From: Puccinellia tenuiflora
Lineage: Eukaryota > Streptophyta > Magnoliopsida > Poales > Poaceae
Direction of reading: 5' to 3'
Assembly (NCBI GenBank): GCA_012064385.1
Contig: QRDG01000944.1
Span: 178,226-242,225, forward strand
Length of the DNA stretch: 64,000 nucleotides
The translations under genes and the position numbers were made by a program. The notes beneath the pieces are model-generated. The model worked only from the letters and a program-made list of their open reading frames with translations, was not told where the DNA came from and made no database searches. Positions 21,430 to 31,350 of this stretch are shown piece by piece (the stretch's first letter is position 1; every line of letters starts with the position of its first letter).

Positions 21430-22920
21430 ATCTGCGCTCTTGCACTCCTGATGCGTCGCAAAAACGAGGCGGCTGATGCGTTATCGAGGTTGGGATCTCG
21501 AAGAGAGAAAGTTCCACCAAACATCTTCCTATATGAGCTTCATCATCCATCAGTAAAGTTGCCTTCATAAGAGGAGCTTGCTTTTTCGGACCCAGAGTCG
21601 GCGTTGGTCGCAGCAACTCGCGCAATTCCGGCCTGGACGGAGCCGTACCTTGCATATCTCCTACGTGGTGAGGTTCCAGAAGATGAAGTCAATAAAAGGC
21701 AACTTGTCAGATGGTGCAAGTCTTACACAATAATCAATGGAGAGTTATTCAGAAGAAGCACCATGGGAGTCTACCAATGATGCGTGTCCCCAGAAGAAGG
21801 CAGGCAAATTTTGCAAGAAATCCATGCAGGAGACTGTGGCCATCATGCATCAAGAAGGTCCTTGGTGTCCAAAGCTTTCAGGAACGGTTTCTTCTGGTTA
21901 ACAACACACTTGGATGCAGAAAAGATAGTTCGAGTTTGTGATGGTTGCCAGAGGCACGCCAGACAAGATCATGTGCCAGCACAGGAGCTCAGAACCATAC
22001 CAATAACTTGGTCGTTCGCAGTTTGGGGACTTGACATGGTGGGTACTTTCTCAAAGCCGCCCTGCAACAAAACCCACCTGCTAGTTGCTGTCGACAAATT
22101 CACCAAGTGGGTTGAAGTTGAACCCGTGAGCAGAGTCAATGCAGCATCAGCTGTCAGATTCATCAAAAAGATAGCTACACGATTCGGATATCCACACAGT
22201 ATTATAACAGACAATGGAACCAATCTATCAGTCGGAGAGATGGCAAAGTTCTGTGGAGAAAACAACATCCAGCTTGATTTAGCCTCAGTGGCGCATCCAC
22301 AGTCAAATGGACAAGCTAAACATGCAAATCAGGAGTTGCTCAAAGGGATTAAGCCCAGATTGAGAGTCCCTCTGTTACGAGCTGCCGGATGTTGGGTTGA
22401 GGAGTTGCCAGCAGTACTCTGGAGCATACGGACGACTCCTAACAGATCCACCGGCTTCACGCCGTTCTTCATGGTCTATGGAGCAGAAGCAGTCCTGCCC
22501 AATGATTTACTTCACGATTCACCACGAGTCGCCAATTATGTCGAGACAGAGAACGAGCTTGCTCGCCAAGACTCGGTGGACGCACTTGAAGAAGCAAGGG
22601 AGTTAGCCCTTGAGATATCTGCGGTTTATTAGTAGGACTTGCGGTGATATCACGCACGAAGAATCAGAAGCTGGACTTTCCAAGAGGGAGACTTAGTGCT
22701 TCGCCTAGTCTAGAATAAGGAAGGGATGCACAAATTATCTCCTCCATGGGAAGGACCTTTTGTTATCAGTAAAAACTTGCACAACGGGTCGTACTATCTA
22801 GTGGATGTACGGGAGCCGGCAAGTGAAAGCAAAGGAGCTGACACAGCTCATATATTAGATCCCTATGCAGAGGTAAAGAGGCCTTGGAACATAGCTCAGT
22901 TGCGTCTGTACTACAGTTAA
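21430..22920 (+). pseudogene. Tat-type gypsy pol 3' part (RNase H linker and integrase), remnant 2
   Basis: Enters pol within the RNase H tail (NEAADALSRLGSRREKVPP) and runs through LLRGEVPEDEVNKRQLVRWCKSY to the integrase. It keeps the zinc domain (HAGDCGHHASRRSLVSKA, CDGCQRHA), the first Asp (GLDMVGTF) and the second Asp (IITDNGTN). The third catalytic position reads SNGQAKHAN, so the Glu is replaced by Lys. Stops or shifts lie at about 21548, 21779 and 22630. The C-terminus (MHKLSPPWEGPFVISKNL to RPWNIAQLRLYYS) is intact. It adjoins remnant 1 without any LTR between them. Confidence 0.85.
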
Positions 22921-23456
22921 TCCTTGTAAGCAGGATATGCTAATTTTTAACGAGCCCAGTAAGCTCTTCAACATTGTATTATGATTACTATGATCAAAGG
23001 AAATAAAGCCGACTACTTCTGAATTTGAGACCTTTATGTCGAGACGCTTTATTTTGATCATGTGGTCCTTGGGGGCTTGTCTTTCAGAAAAAACTTCAAG
23101 CTTCAGACTCATGGACCCGACTTAAAAGCCAATTCTTTCCTGATGTTAGCTGGTAACTCAGATGCAACTCGCAACTTTGACTAAAGACTACAGTCATGAC
23201 TCGTCCCGAAAATCCTATGAAGCCTAACAAGGACTTAGGGTGATGCGGGCTTGTCAGAAGAAACTGTTAGCAAAAGTCGCGCGGGGCCTACTTATTCATC
23301 AGTATAAATTCAGAAGGGTTATAAGAAACAAAACAACTTGTATAAAGGAGACATTAACATGTTTACCGCATAAAACAAGTCATCCAGATATGTAGCACCA
23401 AAAGAATAAAGTTTTACAGCCCAGAGCTCGAACAAGTAGCACAGGTCATTGTCTTT
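22921..23456 (+). other. 3' non-coding region of Tat remnant 2
   Basis: No gene. It contains a possible polyadenylation signal (aataaa at about 23001) for sense transcription and one cttgggggctt core at about 23068. Confidence 0.5.
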
Positions 23457-25223
23457 TCAGAAGTCATCCAATGGATGGTCCTTCTCGGTAGGAGTATCTT
23501 CCCCTTGTGCAGGAGCCTTGCCAACTGCAATGGCCGCTGCGCCTTGGGCAGAAATCCCTGGGAGGGACGAGTCCTTCTCAGTATTTGCAGCTTCTTCCTG
23601 AGGTTGGGAGTTGCCATCATCTTCTGGACAGACTCTTGCAGGAGCCGGAGCGGCAGGAGTTGACAGTGAAGGCCCAGTCGAAGTAGACGCCCCAGCATTC
23701 TGCTGAGAGGGACGCCCAAAGTCCTTGGCTATGGGAGTAAACGAAGCCGTTCTCTTGTTGTTTGCATCGTAATGGCAGACAAAGATGTCCGGATGCATTT
23801 TTGCAACTATGTCACAAGCGAACGGCCGAACATTCACCTCTTCAGCCTTGAACTCCTCCATGGTGAAAGGGGAGCCGTCTCCGTGTTCTGCCGGCTATCC
23901 CAATGATAGCAGCGCCGGCTCTACCACATTGGGATAGTAACTCCAGGCCAGAGAAAGAATTCAGATTGCTGCCTGCCGTAGAGACGACTGTTTCCACGCC
24001 AGGACATTGCCAGGAGCCCGGGACAACTCCTTCACAAGATGGTCTGGCCTCGAAGGGCATTGCTGTTTGGGGTGCAAGTACTTCACAATAGCTCGAGCAC
24101 CTTCTTCGAGTCCATGCCAATAATCCTGGAGCTCGTTCAGTTGATGGCCAAGGGATAAGTTCAGCTTAGAAGAAGTCGGACCTACCACAAGGATGTTGCA
24201 AATGAAGTCAGAGGATAGTTTTTCAAAATTGAACAGTCAAAACAGGCACAACATAAGAAGATGACACTTACCAAAGATGAATTTGGTCATGGAACTGATA
24301 CCCTTGCGGCAGCGCTCCAGACCAGCATTCAAATCATGGATGGCTTTGTCAGCGATCCTCTTGTTCTTAGCAGCCTCCTCCTTCACTTCGGCCAACTCGG
24401 CACAAACAGCTTTCAGATCATTCTCCAGTTGAAGGGAGAGTTCTTTTTCAGACTGGGAAGATCTGGCAGAAGCAGCTGCCTCCTCCCTAAGGTCTTGCAT
24501 GTCCCTTTGCATCTTAGAGACAATGTTCTGCAGAAAACAATATCAACAAGTTGGAAACAGTTTCAAAATAATAGCTCCAAGTAGTCAAAGTTAACAACTT
24601 GGCACTTGGGGGCTATAGGGAGTTCTATTTTTTCCAAGTTGCAAGTTCAGATTTTTGGCAAGTCCAGAGACAGTGACCTACGAGTCCCAAACTGCTGTAA
24701 ACAGCAGCTTGGTACTTGGGGGCTACTCACGGATCAAAATTTTGAAGCAAGTATCACAAGAGGAGTCCCGAGTTGCTGCAGGCAAACAACCCGACACTCG
24801 GGGGCTACACCGTTTAAAGTTCAAGAAAAGGAGTTGCACATTAAGGAGTCCCGAGTCGTCGCATGACCCGGCACTTGGGGGCTACATCATTTGAAAATTA
24901 CAAGTTTGAATACAAGCCCCAAGTTGTCACAAGTTAACAACTCGGCGCTTGGGGGCTACAGCGTGAAGTTTTGATTTTTTGGTAAAGACAGTTAAGAATA
25001 AAAGCACCTATCTTAGTCACAAGTTACCTCAGATCAGGTGCTTGGGGGCTACTGAAATAGGGGAATGCGTAATTATAAACAAGGAGAAGGAAAGGACTTG
25101 CAGTGTGAATCATCTTGAGGGCTCCTAGAGAGGAGAGCTCCTCGTTGGCGAACTTGGCAACTTCTTCGTTGGCCCTGGATGCTTCCATCCAAGTTTCCAT
25201 GAAAGATTTGTTGCCACAAAACT
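23457..25223 (-). pseudogene. Opposite-strand spliced coiled-coil gene of Tat remnant 2
   Basis: Exons read right to left. About 25223-25098 gives CGNKSFMETWMEASRANEEV and is cut by the LTR at 25224. About 24530-24272 (acceptor ttctgcag, donor gtaagtgtc) gives NIVSKMQRDMQDLREEAA and a long coiled coil. 24181-23457 (acceptor tggtag) gives GPTSSKLNLSLGHQLNELQDY, then a break at about 23963, then MEEFKAEEVNVRPFACDIV and a Pro/Glu-rich tail ending DHPLDDF. The large intron between the first two exons carries the ggggctac array. Exon order and protein style match the opposite-strand genes at 19013, 41916 and 26407. Non-functional because of the break and the loss of its 5' end. Confidence 0.58.
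24590..25050. repeat. Array of cttgggggctac units in the antisense gene's intron
   Basis: Six copies of RcWcttgggggctaY or actcgggggctac at about 24605, 24716, 24796, 24875, 24948 and 25045, spaced roughly 75-110 bp. At least one (cccgacactcgggg) keeps the short inverted repeat seen in the other Tat arrays. Confidence 0.65.
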
Positions 25224-25868
25224 TGTCGTGGTGGGTAGCACGGCATATCCATCAAAGACGGAAAAGAGTATGGGGCAGGCGACGATCGGATGCTCGCGCG
25301 GGATTGGGCAACAAACATGCAAACACACGTCGGTTACCCAGGTTCGGGGCCCTCCTTGTGGAGGTAACACCCCTACGTCCTGCTCTTCTTGTTTCTATTG
25401 ATTGATCACAGATCGAGCTACAAAATTGCTCCTGGAGCTGTATGGCGGTGGTGCCGGCTAGAGGTGTCCAGCCGGCTAGAGGTGGAAGACGATGATCTAC
25501 GTATCTGCGTGTCTGTGTGACTTGCCTCGCGCAGGAGGCCCATGCACGCCTTATATAGGCAGCGTCTAGGGTTTTAGGTTACAAGGAGATTACACGATTG
25601 CCCCTATGACATCACTACTCTGGAGCCGGCTGGTACTATCTCATCATTACACTGTAGCTGTAACGTCCGACAGGAGCTGGACGATCTGGGCCTACCAGTA
25701 CGGACTGGTCGGTTGGTAGAGGCCGGCTGCTCTAGCCGGCCGTCCGCCTCCGGGTAGGCTAAGCGGCTTGCTTCATCCGGCGGGCTTCAGGCGGCACGCT
25801 GTAGCCGGCCCTTGCAGTTCTTGAAGAAATGGTCCTCTTAGGGATATCCGGGGTTCATATCCCCGACA
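25224..25868 (-). repeat. 3' LTR of the non-autonomous gypsy element (645 bp)
   Basis: Begins TGTCGTGGTGGG and ends TATCCCCGACA on the plus strand. It is very similar to 34580-35234, with scattered substitutions and small indels. The TATA box on the minus strand is CTATATAAGG at about 25549-25558, in line with minus-strand transcription of the element. Confidence 0.88.
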
Positions 25869-26253
25869 CTAGCCCCCGAGATCGTGGAGTCTTGCCGGCT
25901 TGCCGGGTAGACTTCTCGAGCTTCAATGTTTTGTTTGTCGTTGTAGTTGAAGTTGTCCGGCTTGAAGTTCGCCGGATAAGGTGACGGTGGCCGGAGGCGG
26001 TTCGTCCGGCTTGGGGTAGCCGGTCTCCGGTAGTCCGGATGTCTTGGGGATCGTGGGTCGTGGCTTGCGTCAGCCACGTCTCGCCGCTTGGTCGTGACGG
26101 TTGCGCTCTGCCCGATGTCAGGGGCACGTCGCGTCGGTCTCCGGTGGACCGGATCGTCTGTGGCAACTGCTTGTTAGTGGGATCGTTTGTGGACGGCACG
26201 GCCTGCCCGCGCCCCACGTGGCGCGTGGAGCGGCGCGGTTCCGCCTGCCCCGC

Positions 26254-26260
26254 TTTTAAA
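26254..26260 (+). promoter_or_regulatory. Candidate TATA box of the antisense gene
   Basis: TTTTAAA in cgcttttaaaggggaaaag, 147 bp before the ATG at 26407 and followed by a pyrimidine-rich leader (ctctctcccgcttcgtcttcttc). It would drive transcription opposite to the element's own LTR promoter. Identified by eye only. Confidence 0.45.
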
Positions 26261-26406
26261 GGGGAAAAGAGGGGGAAGGCTCGGAACTTTCGCTCCTCTC
26301 TCCCGCTTCGTCTTCTTCGCCAGTTCTTGTTCCTCTCGCTCCTTGCCGATTTCTCCGTCTCGCCGCTTCTGCTTCCGTTTCTTCCACCACGGGCAACAGA
26401 ACTTCA

Positions 26407-29400
26407 ATGGCGAGCACGGGTGCCTGGATGGGTTCCACCATCGACAATAAATTCCTTCTGAAGCTTCACCGGAACGGGTCCATGGGGAAGAGCGGCGATG
26501 TGGAGGCTCGCGCCCCTCCCCCCGGAGAGATCTCGCCGAGCCCCAAACCGGATGAGTTTGTCATGTTCTACACGCATGTGGAACGGGGGTTGGGGCTCCC
26601 CATCAGCTCGTTCTTCAACGAGTTTCTGCATTTCTACGGGCTGCAGCCTCACCACCTAGGGGCAAACTGCATCACGCAGTTGTCTTGCTTCGTCACACTG
26701 TGCGAAGCGTATTTGGGCATCTGGCCCAGTATGGAGCTCTTCGGGATGTTCTTCTTCTTGCGGTCCCAGGTGTCCGCTGGGCTGCCACGGGACTGCGGCG
26801 GCGTCTCCATCAGCGCGAAGAACACGCCGTTCCCCAAGATCCATCTGCCCGAGTCCATCAAGAAGTGGCAGAATACATACTTCTATGTCAAGAACGCCAC
26901 TGAGGCTAACCGGATCAAACTCCCCGCCTTCGCCAATACACGTCCGGCGGACAGGTCCTGGAGCCGGAAGCCGGTAGTCGACGAGAATCTGCAGGCCACC
27001 CTGTTCACCCGCCTGGAGAAGCTGGTGGCGGACGGCTTGACGTCCAGGGACCTGACCATGGCCTGGACGACCAGGCGGATGTTTCCGCTGCAGGAGCGCT
27101 CGCACAAGATGTGCTTCTACTCCGGCGTCCGGGATCCTACTCGAGCTTCCTTGAACATCCCGACGCAGGAGGGATTAAGCGCGTGGGTTTCCCGTCTCAT
27201 CACCGACAGGCTTGAGGATGATTGGGACTTTGGGCTCGATCCCCTCGACCGCTCGGACCGCGCTCCTGAGGTTAGTTTCTTCCTTTCTCATTTTGTTTCC
27301 GATTCCCTTTCCGGCTGCCGCCTGAACTAGCCGGCTTGCCGGGTAGCTTTGCGAGGTCCAGATGGTTGAAGATTTTGAAGTAGTCTTCGAGCCTGATGTC
27401 CAGGGTCCCCTTTCTGCGGCGCAGACGGCCATGCTGGAGGAGGATAGCGCCGCCGAGGAGCAGGCGGCGGGTGGTGATGCGGGCACCGCCGCTGGAGGCG
27501 GGCCCCGGCGGCGATGCTCGTGTCGCCACAGGAACTCACGGCGACACCACCGAGTCGTCTGGAAGAGGTGTCGATGCCGGCGGCGACGATGGGGGCGATG
27601 ATGACGCCACCCGGACTGCAACGAGCCCGGCCCCTGCTACCGGCGCCGACTCCGACTCGGCCGCCTACCGGGACGAGGACCTCGAGCATGACGATCCGCC
27701 TCCGGTTTCGTCGTCCCGTGGTAAGTCTTCTGGGCCCGGGGTCGCCGGGCAGGCTGACGATGTTGCGCGTGTCGTAGTAGATCTCTCCACTGGCTCTGAA
27801 CCGGACTCAGAGGGTTCTTCCTCCGTGCCAGCCTCCAAGCCGGCGATATCCACCCGCCGGACCAAGGAGTTGGAGGCGGCGGCGCGGAAGAAGGTGGTCA
27901 TCCCCCGGCGGAACGTGAAGGAGAGGCGGTCGAAGTCGGCCGCCGATGTCGATGCAAATGCGCCGCCCAAGCGGAAGGGCGCATTTGAGAAGCGAGGCGT
28001 GCATCCCGCCAAAAAGCGGGCTTCGTCGTCTTCCCGGCCTACCACAGGCGGCTTGTCGCCAGCCGGAAGAACGAGGGCGGAGACGTTTGAGACCGAGGCC
28101 AGGGCGGACGAGATCATGGCCGACGTCCGGGCGGAGGTCGAGGCCGAGACGGCGGAAGGGGAGGCCCAGACTGGTGGGGCCAGAAACGAGGTGATTGGTC
28201 CTGCTTTGGGTGGTGATTTTATTTACGATTCGAATCCGGATGACTTGGAGAGGGAGTTTTATGCTCAGTCGGCGCAGGCAGTCTTAGCCTTAGGAGCATC
28301 TGATGCTGATTTTACTGTGGAGCAGCTGCTGGCCTCGAGGGAGGACGAGGAGAGGACGAAGGCGGCGGACGCGGAGAGGACCGAACCCGCCGCCGGCAAG
28401 ACCCGCGCCCAGGTGGTTAATCTTTCTCCTCCTTTTGTTCTTGGCTATGACTCGGGTATAGAGGATATGGAGAAGGCTATTTACGCGGAGCTGGCGCAGG
28501 CGGACGCGATCCGGGCGTCAATGGATGCCCAGGCGGCTGCAAGGCAACCAGCGGCTGCCAAGGCGGCCGAGGATAAGGCGGCAGCGGGCACGGAAGCCGG
28601 CGATTCCGCAAAGGCCTCTGCCGGGGCCAAGGTGGTGCCGGCTCGCACGGAGCGGCCGGTCGAGGACCCTGTCGTCCCGGCGAAAGGCGGCGATGCGCCT
28701 TGCGGAGGCGTGAAGCGCCCGTCCGACGCGGTGCCTCCCCCTCCGCCAAAGCGGACGAAGAGGAGGGCGGCCAAGGTGCTGGGCTCGTGCGTCGGGTAAG
28801 TCCTTGTCTCTTGGTGGGAATCTTCGCAACTTGCACTCGTCGGTGACGCCTTCCTTGTTTCGCAGGGCACCGCTCCCTATAGCGGAGACGGCAGTCGTCG
28901 CTGTAAAGGAGTCGACTTCGGTGCCTGTCTCCGAGGTCCCCGCGGCGCAGGCGGCCGATCCGCCTTCGGAGGCGAAGACGACGGAGGCGGCCAGCCGAGT
29001 GCTGGCGGAAGCGGCTGATCCGCCTTCGGAGGCGAAGACGACGGAGGCGGCCAGCCGAGTGCTGGAGGAGGCGGCCCCCCTTGTAGTCGACTTCAACCCT
29101 CCGGCTTCAGGTGGAGACGCCGAGACGCCAGTGGGCGTCTTCCAGGTGGTTCCCCAGCCCGGCGTCGGGGCTGGGTATACCGCCTTCCCCACTCCTTCGT
29201 TGACTGTGGCCGTGACAGCCAAGGATAAGGCCATCGCGGAAGCGACGGCCTCGCTCCCCGGCCCTCGCCAATCTACCTTGGTGTCTTCTCCGACGTACTC
29301 CGGACCGGTGCCGGCTCGGCCCGACGCGTCGGGAAAATTTCCCCTCGCCGAACTGGCGGAGCGAGTGGCCAAGGAGAACTTGGCCAACGTGACATTGCTC

Positions 29401-30574
29401 TGCTCCTCCATGGAGCAAGGTCTTGCCGCGGCGAATAAGGAGGCGACCTTGCTCAAGCGGGAGCTTGAGGCGGCCAAAGGTTTGGCTCCCTTTTTCTTTC
29501 CGCACTTTGTCCTGCCGTTCTGCCCTTTTTTCTTGCATGTCTTGGCTTGACGGTTACTTGATCTCCACAGGTGACTCCACCTCCCGCGCCGGCTTGGAGA
29601 GGCAATTGAAGGAGAAGGATGCCGCCTTGACCTCAACCAAGGCCGATCTCCAAGCGGCGGAGAAGGCATTAGAAGAGCGCCGCCTCGAGGTCGTCCGGCT
29701 GGGCGAGGAGGCGGCGAAATTGCGGGAAGCCGAGCGTCGGAGGCAGAGCGAAGTCGAATCTCTCCGCGGGGACGCGGCCAAGCTGAAGGATCAACTGAAG
29801 GCTTCCGTCGAGAATACCGACGCGATCGTCCGGGAGGCCAAGGCTCGCGAACTTGAGCATGAACAGCTGGTGAGCGGCTTGGTCAAGGAGGTTGAGGGCG
29901 TAAACGAGCTGATCCTCGGTAAGTGAAGTCTCCTTTCTCCTTGGTTTCTTGCTTTAGGTCTTCTACCCGGCCTTACTGATTTGAAATGCAGGCCTCTATC
30001 CCGAGGTGGATGCGCAACTCCAACAAGACGTTGCCTCGGCTCGCTCTCGGCCGGAATCTTCTGGTGCCGCTGCCGGATCTGCTCCAACTACCGCTTCCCG
30101 CCTTCTGCGATTCGGCCAGGAATTCAAGCGGCTGAAGGAGGCGGCAGAAGGCGTGCTTGAGAATCTGTGGCCGGACACTCCCTTGCCGGCTACTCTCCAC
30201 GACTATGCGCCCGGCTCGAAGGAGCGCCTGCCGGCATCAACGATCAGGTGGAGATGGCGGCGCGCGGTGGCACCGACATGGCCCTGGCCGTGGTGAAGTC
30301 CTGGTACCCTGGCCTGCAAACGAGCAGGCTGATGGACGGCTTCCGCGAGGGGACGTCCTTCGCGAACTTGCGTCCAGAAATTGCCGAGGCTTCCAAGCGG
30401 ATTTCCGAGGCGGTTGACTTGACGGCGCTGGTACCTGCCGAGCCGTCATCGATGCCGAAGCCGACTGAAGATGCTGGAGCCGGCGACGCTGCTGCTGCCG
30501 CCTTGATTCGCTTGCCTCCCCGGTATGCCGGGTGTAATTGTTACTCTGTGCCGTCAAATGTCCTGCCACATTAA
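26407..30574 (+). pseudogene. Five-exon opposite-strand gene: 'putative gypsy type transposon' domain plus coiled coil
   Basis: Exons by splice consensus: 26407-27270 (donor gttagt), 27362-28795 (donor gtaagt), 28866-29479, 29571-29918 (donor gtaagtg) and 29992-30574. Exon 1 encodes a globular domain (DEFVMFYTHVERGLGLPIS; NTYFYVKNATEANRIKLP; WVSRLITDRLEDDWDF) typical of the 'putative gypsy type transposon' (Transposase_28) family. Exon 2 is low-complexity, with basic NLS-like patches (AARKKVVIPRRNVKERRSK). Exon 3 holds a 60-bp tandem duplication (DPPSEAKTTEAASRVL twice). Exon 4 is pure coiled coil (LERQLKEKDAALTSTKADLQ). Exon 5 ends in a domain with ALAVVKSWYPGL. A 1-bp frameshift in exon 2 (about 27500) and one in exon 5 (about 30230) break it. 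It starts from its own promoter and points at the 3' end of gag-protease. Function unknown. Confidence 0.72.
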
Positions 30575-30830
30575 CCATTTTGTTGTCTTGGATACCTTTG
30601 AAGGTCATTATGTAAAAATTTACTATTCTGCTTCCTGCCATGGTCTGTTATCGTGAGTGTCGTTTCCTCTGTGACTGCTGAGCCTTTGTGCTATAATTCG
30701 TGCTTGTTTTTGGTGGTCATTATCACCATCCCTAGCCCCCGAATTTTGGGCCGGTTTGAGCATCAATCCGGGTCGAAATTCCACGTTTCCTGCTTATCGC
30801 TTATCTTCTGTCGTCGTTATATCGTGCAGC
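30575..30830 (+). other. 3' flank of the antisense gene
   Basis: No gene seen. This is AT-richer DNA between the antisense stop codon and the tandem array, containing one ccctagcccccgaattttggg copy of the array core at about 30731-30751. Confidence 0.4.
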
Positions 30831-31350
30831 CCCCGAGTCCATGACTTGGGGTGATTTAGATATACGTCCGGGTCTGCGGAGCCGGCTTGCCGGCTGCGCA
30901 GCCCCCGGGAATCTTTTGCCGGCTGACGGCTTCGCAGCCCCCGAGTCCATGACTCGGGGTGGTTTTTATGTTCGTCCGGGGTCTGGGCAGCCGCCTTGGC
31001 GGGTGCGCAGCCCCCGGGTATTTTTGCCGGCTGACGGCTTCGCAGCCCCCGAGTCCATGACTCGGGGTGTTTTTATGTTCGTCCGGGTCTGGGCAGCCGC
31101 CTTGGCGGGTGCGCAGCCCCCGGGTATTTTTTGCCGGCTAGCGGCTTCGCGGCCCCCGAGTCCATGACTCGGGGTGATTTTTATATTCGTCCGGGTCTGG
31201 GCAGCCGCCTTGGCGGCCCCGGGTATCTTTTGCCGGCTAGCGCTTCGCAGCCCCCGAGTCCATGACTCGGGGTGATTTTTATATTCGTCCGGGTCTGGGC
31301 AGCCGCCTTGGCGGGTGCGCAGCCCCCGGGTGTCTTTTACCGGCTTGGCA
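30831..31350. repeat. Five-copy 108-bp tandem repeat with a CCCCGAGT/ACTCGGGG hairpin
   Basis: Unit starts at about 30831, 30939, 31047, 31154 and 31252 (periods 108, 108, 107, 98). Each unit carries CCCCGAGT-ccatg-ACTCGGGG, an 8-bp stem with a 5-base loop, plus a gcgcagcccccgggt block. The array sits exactly where the 3' end of gag-protease (minus) meets the 3' end of the antisense gene (plus). A role as a two-way terminator or siRNA source is possible but unproven. Confidence 0.8.

Noticed and set aside
30831..31350. CRISPR-like regular repeats here and at 50126-50394
   Set aside because: Eukaryotic DNA; the units are contiguous tandem repeats without unique spacers, and no cas genes are present.
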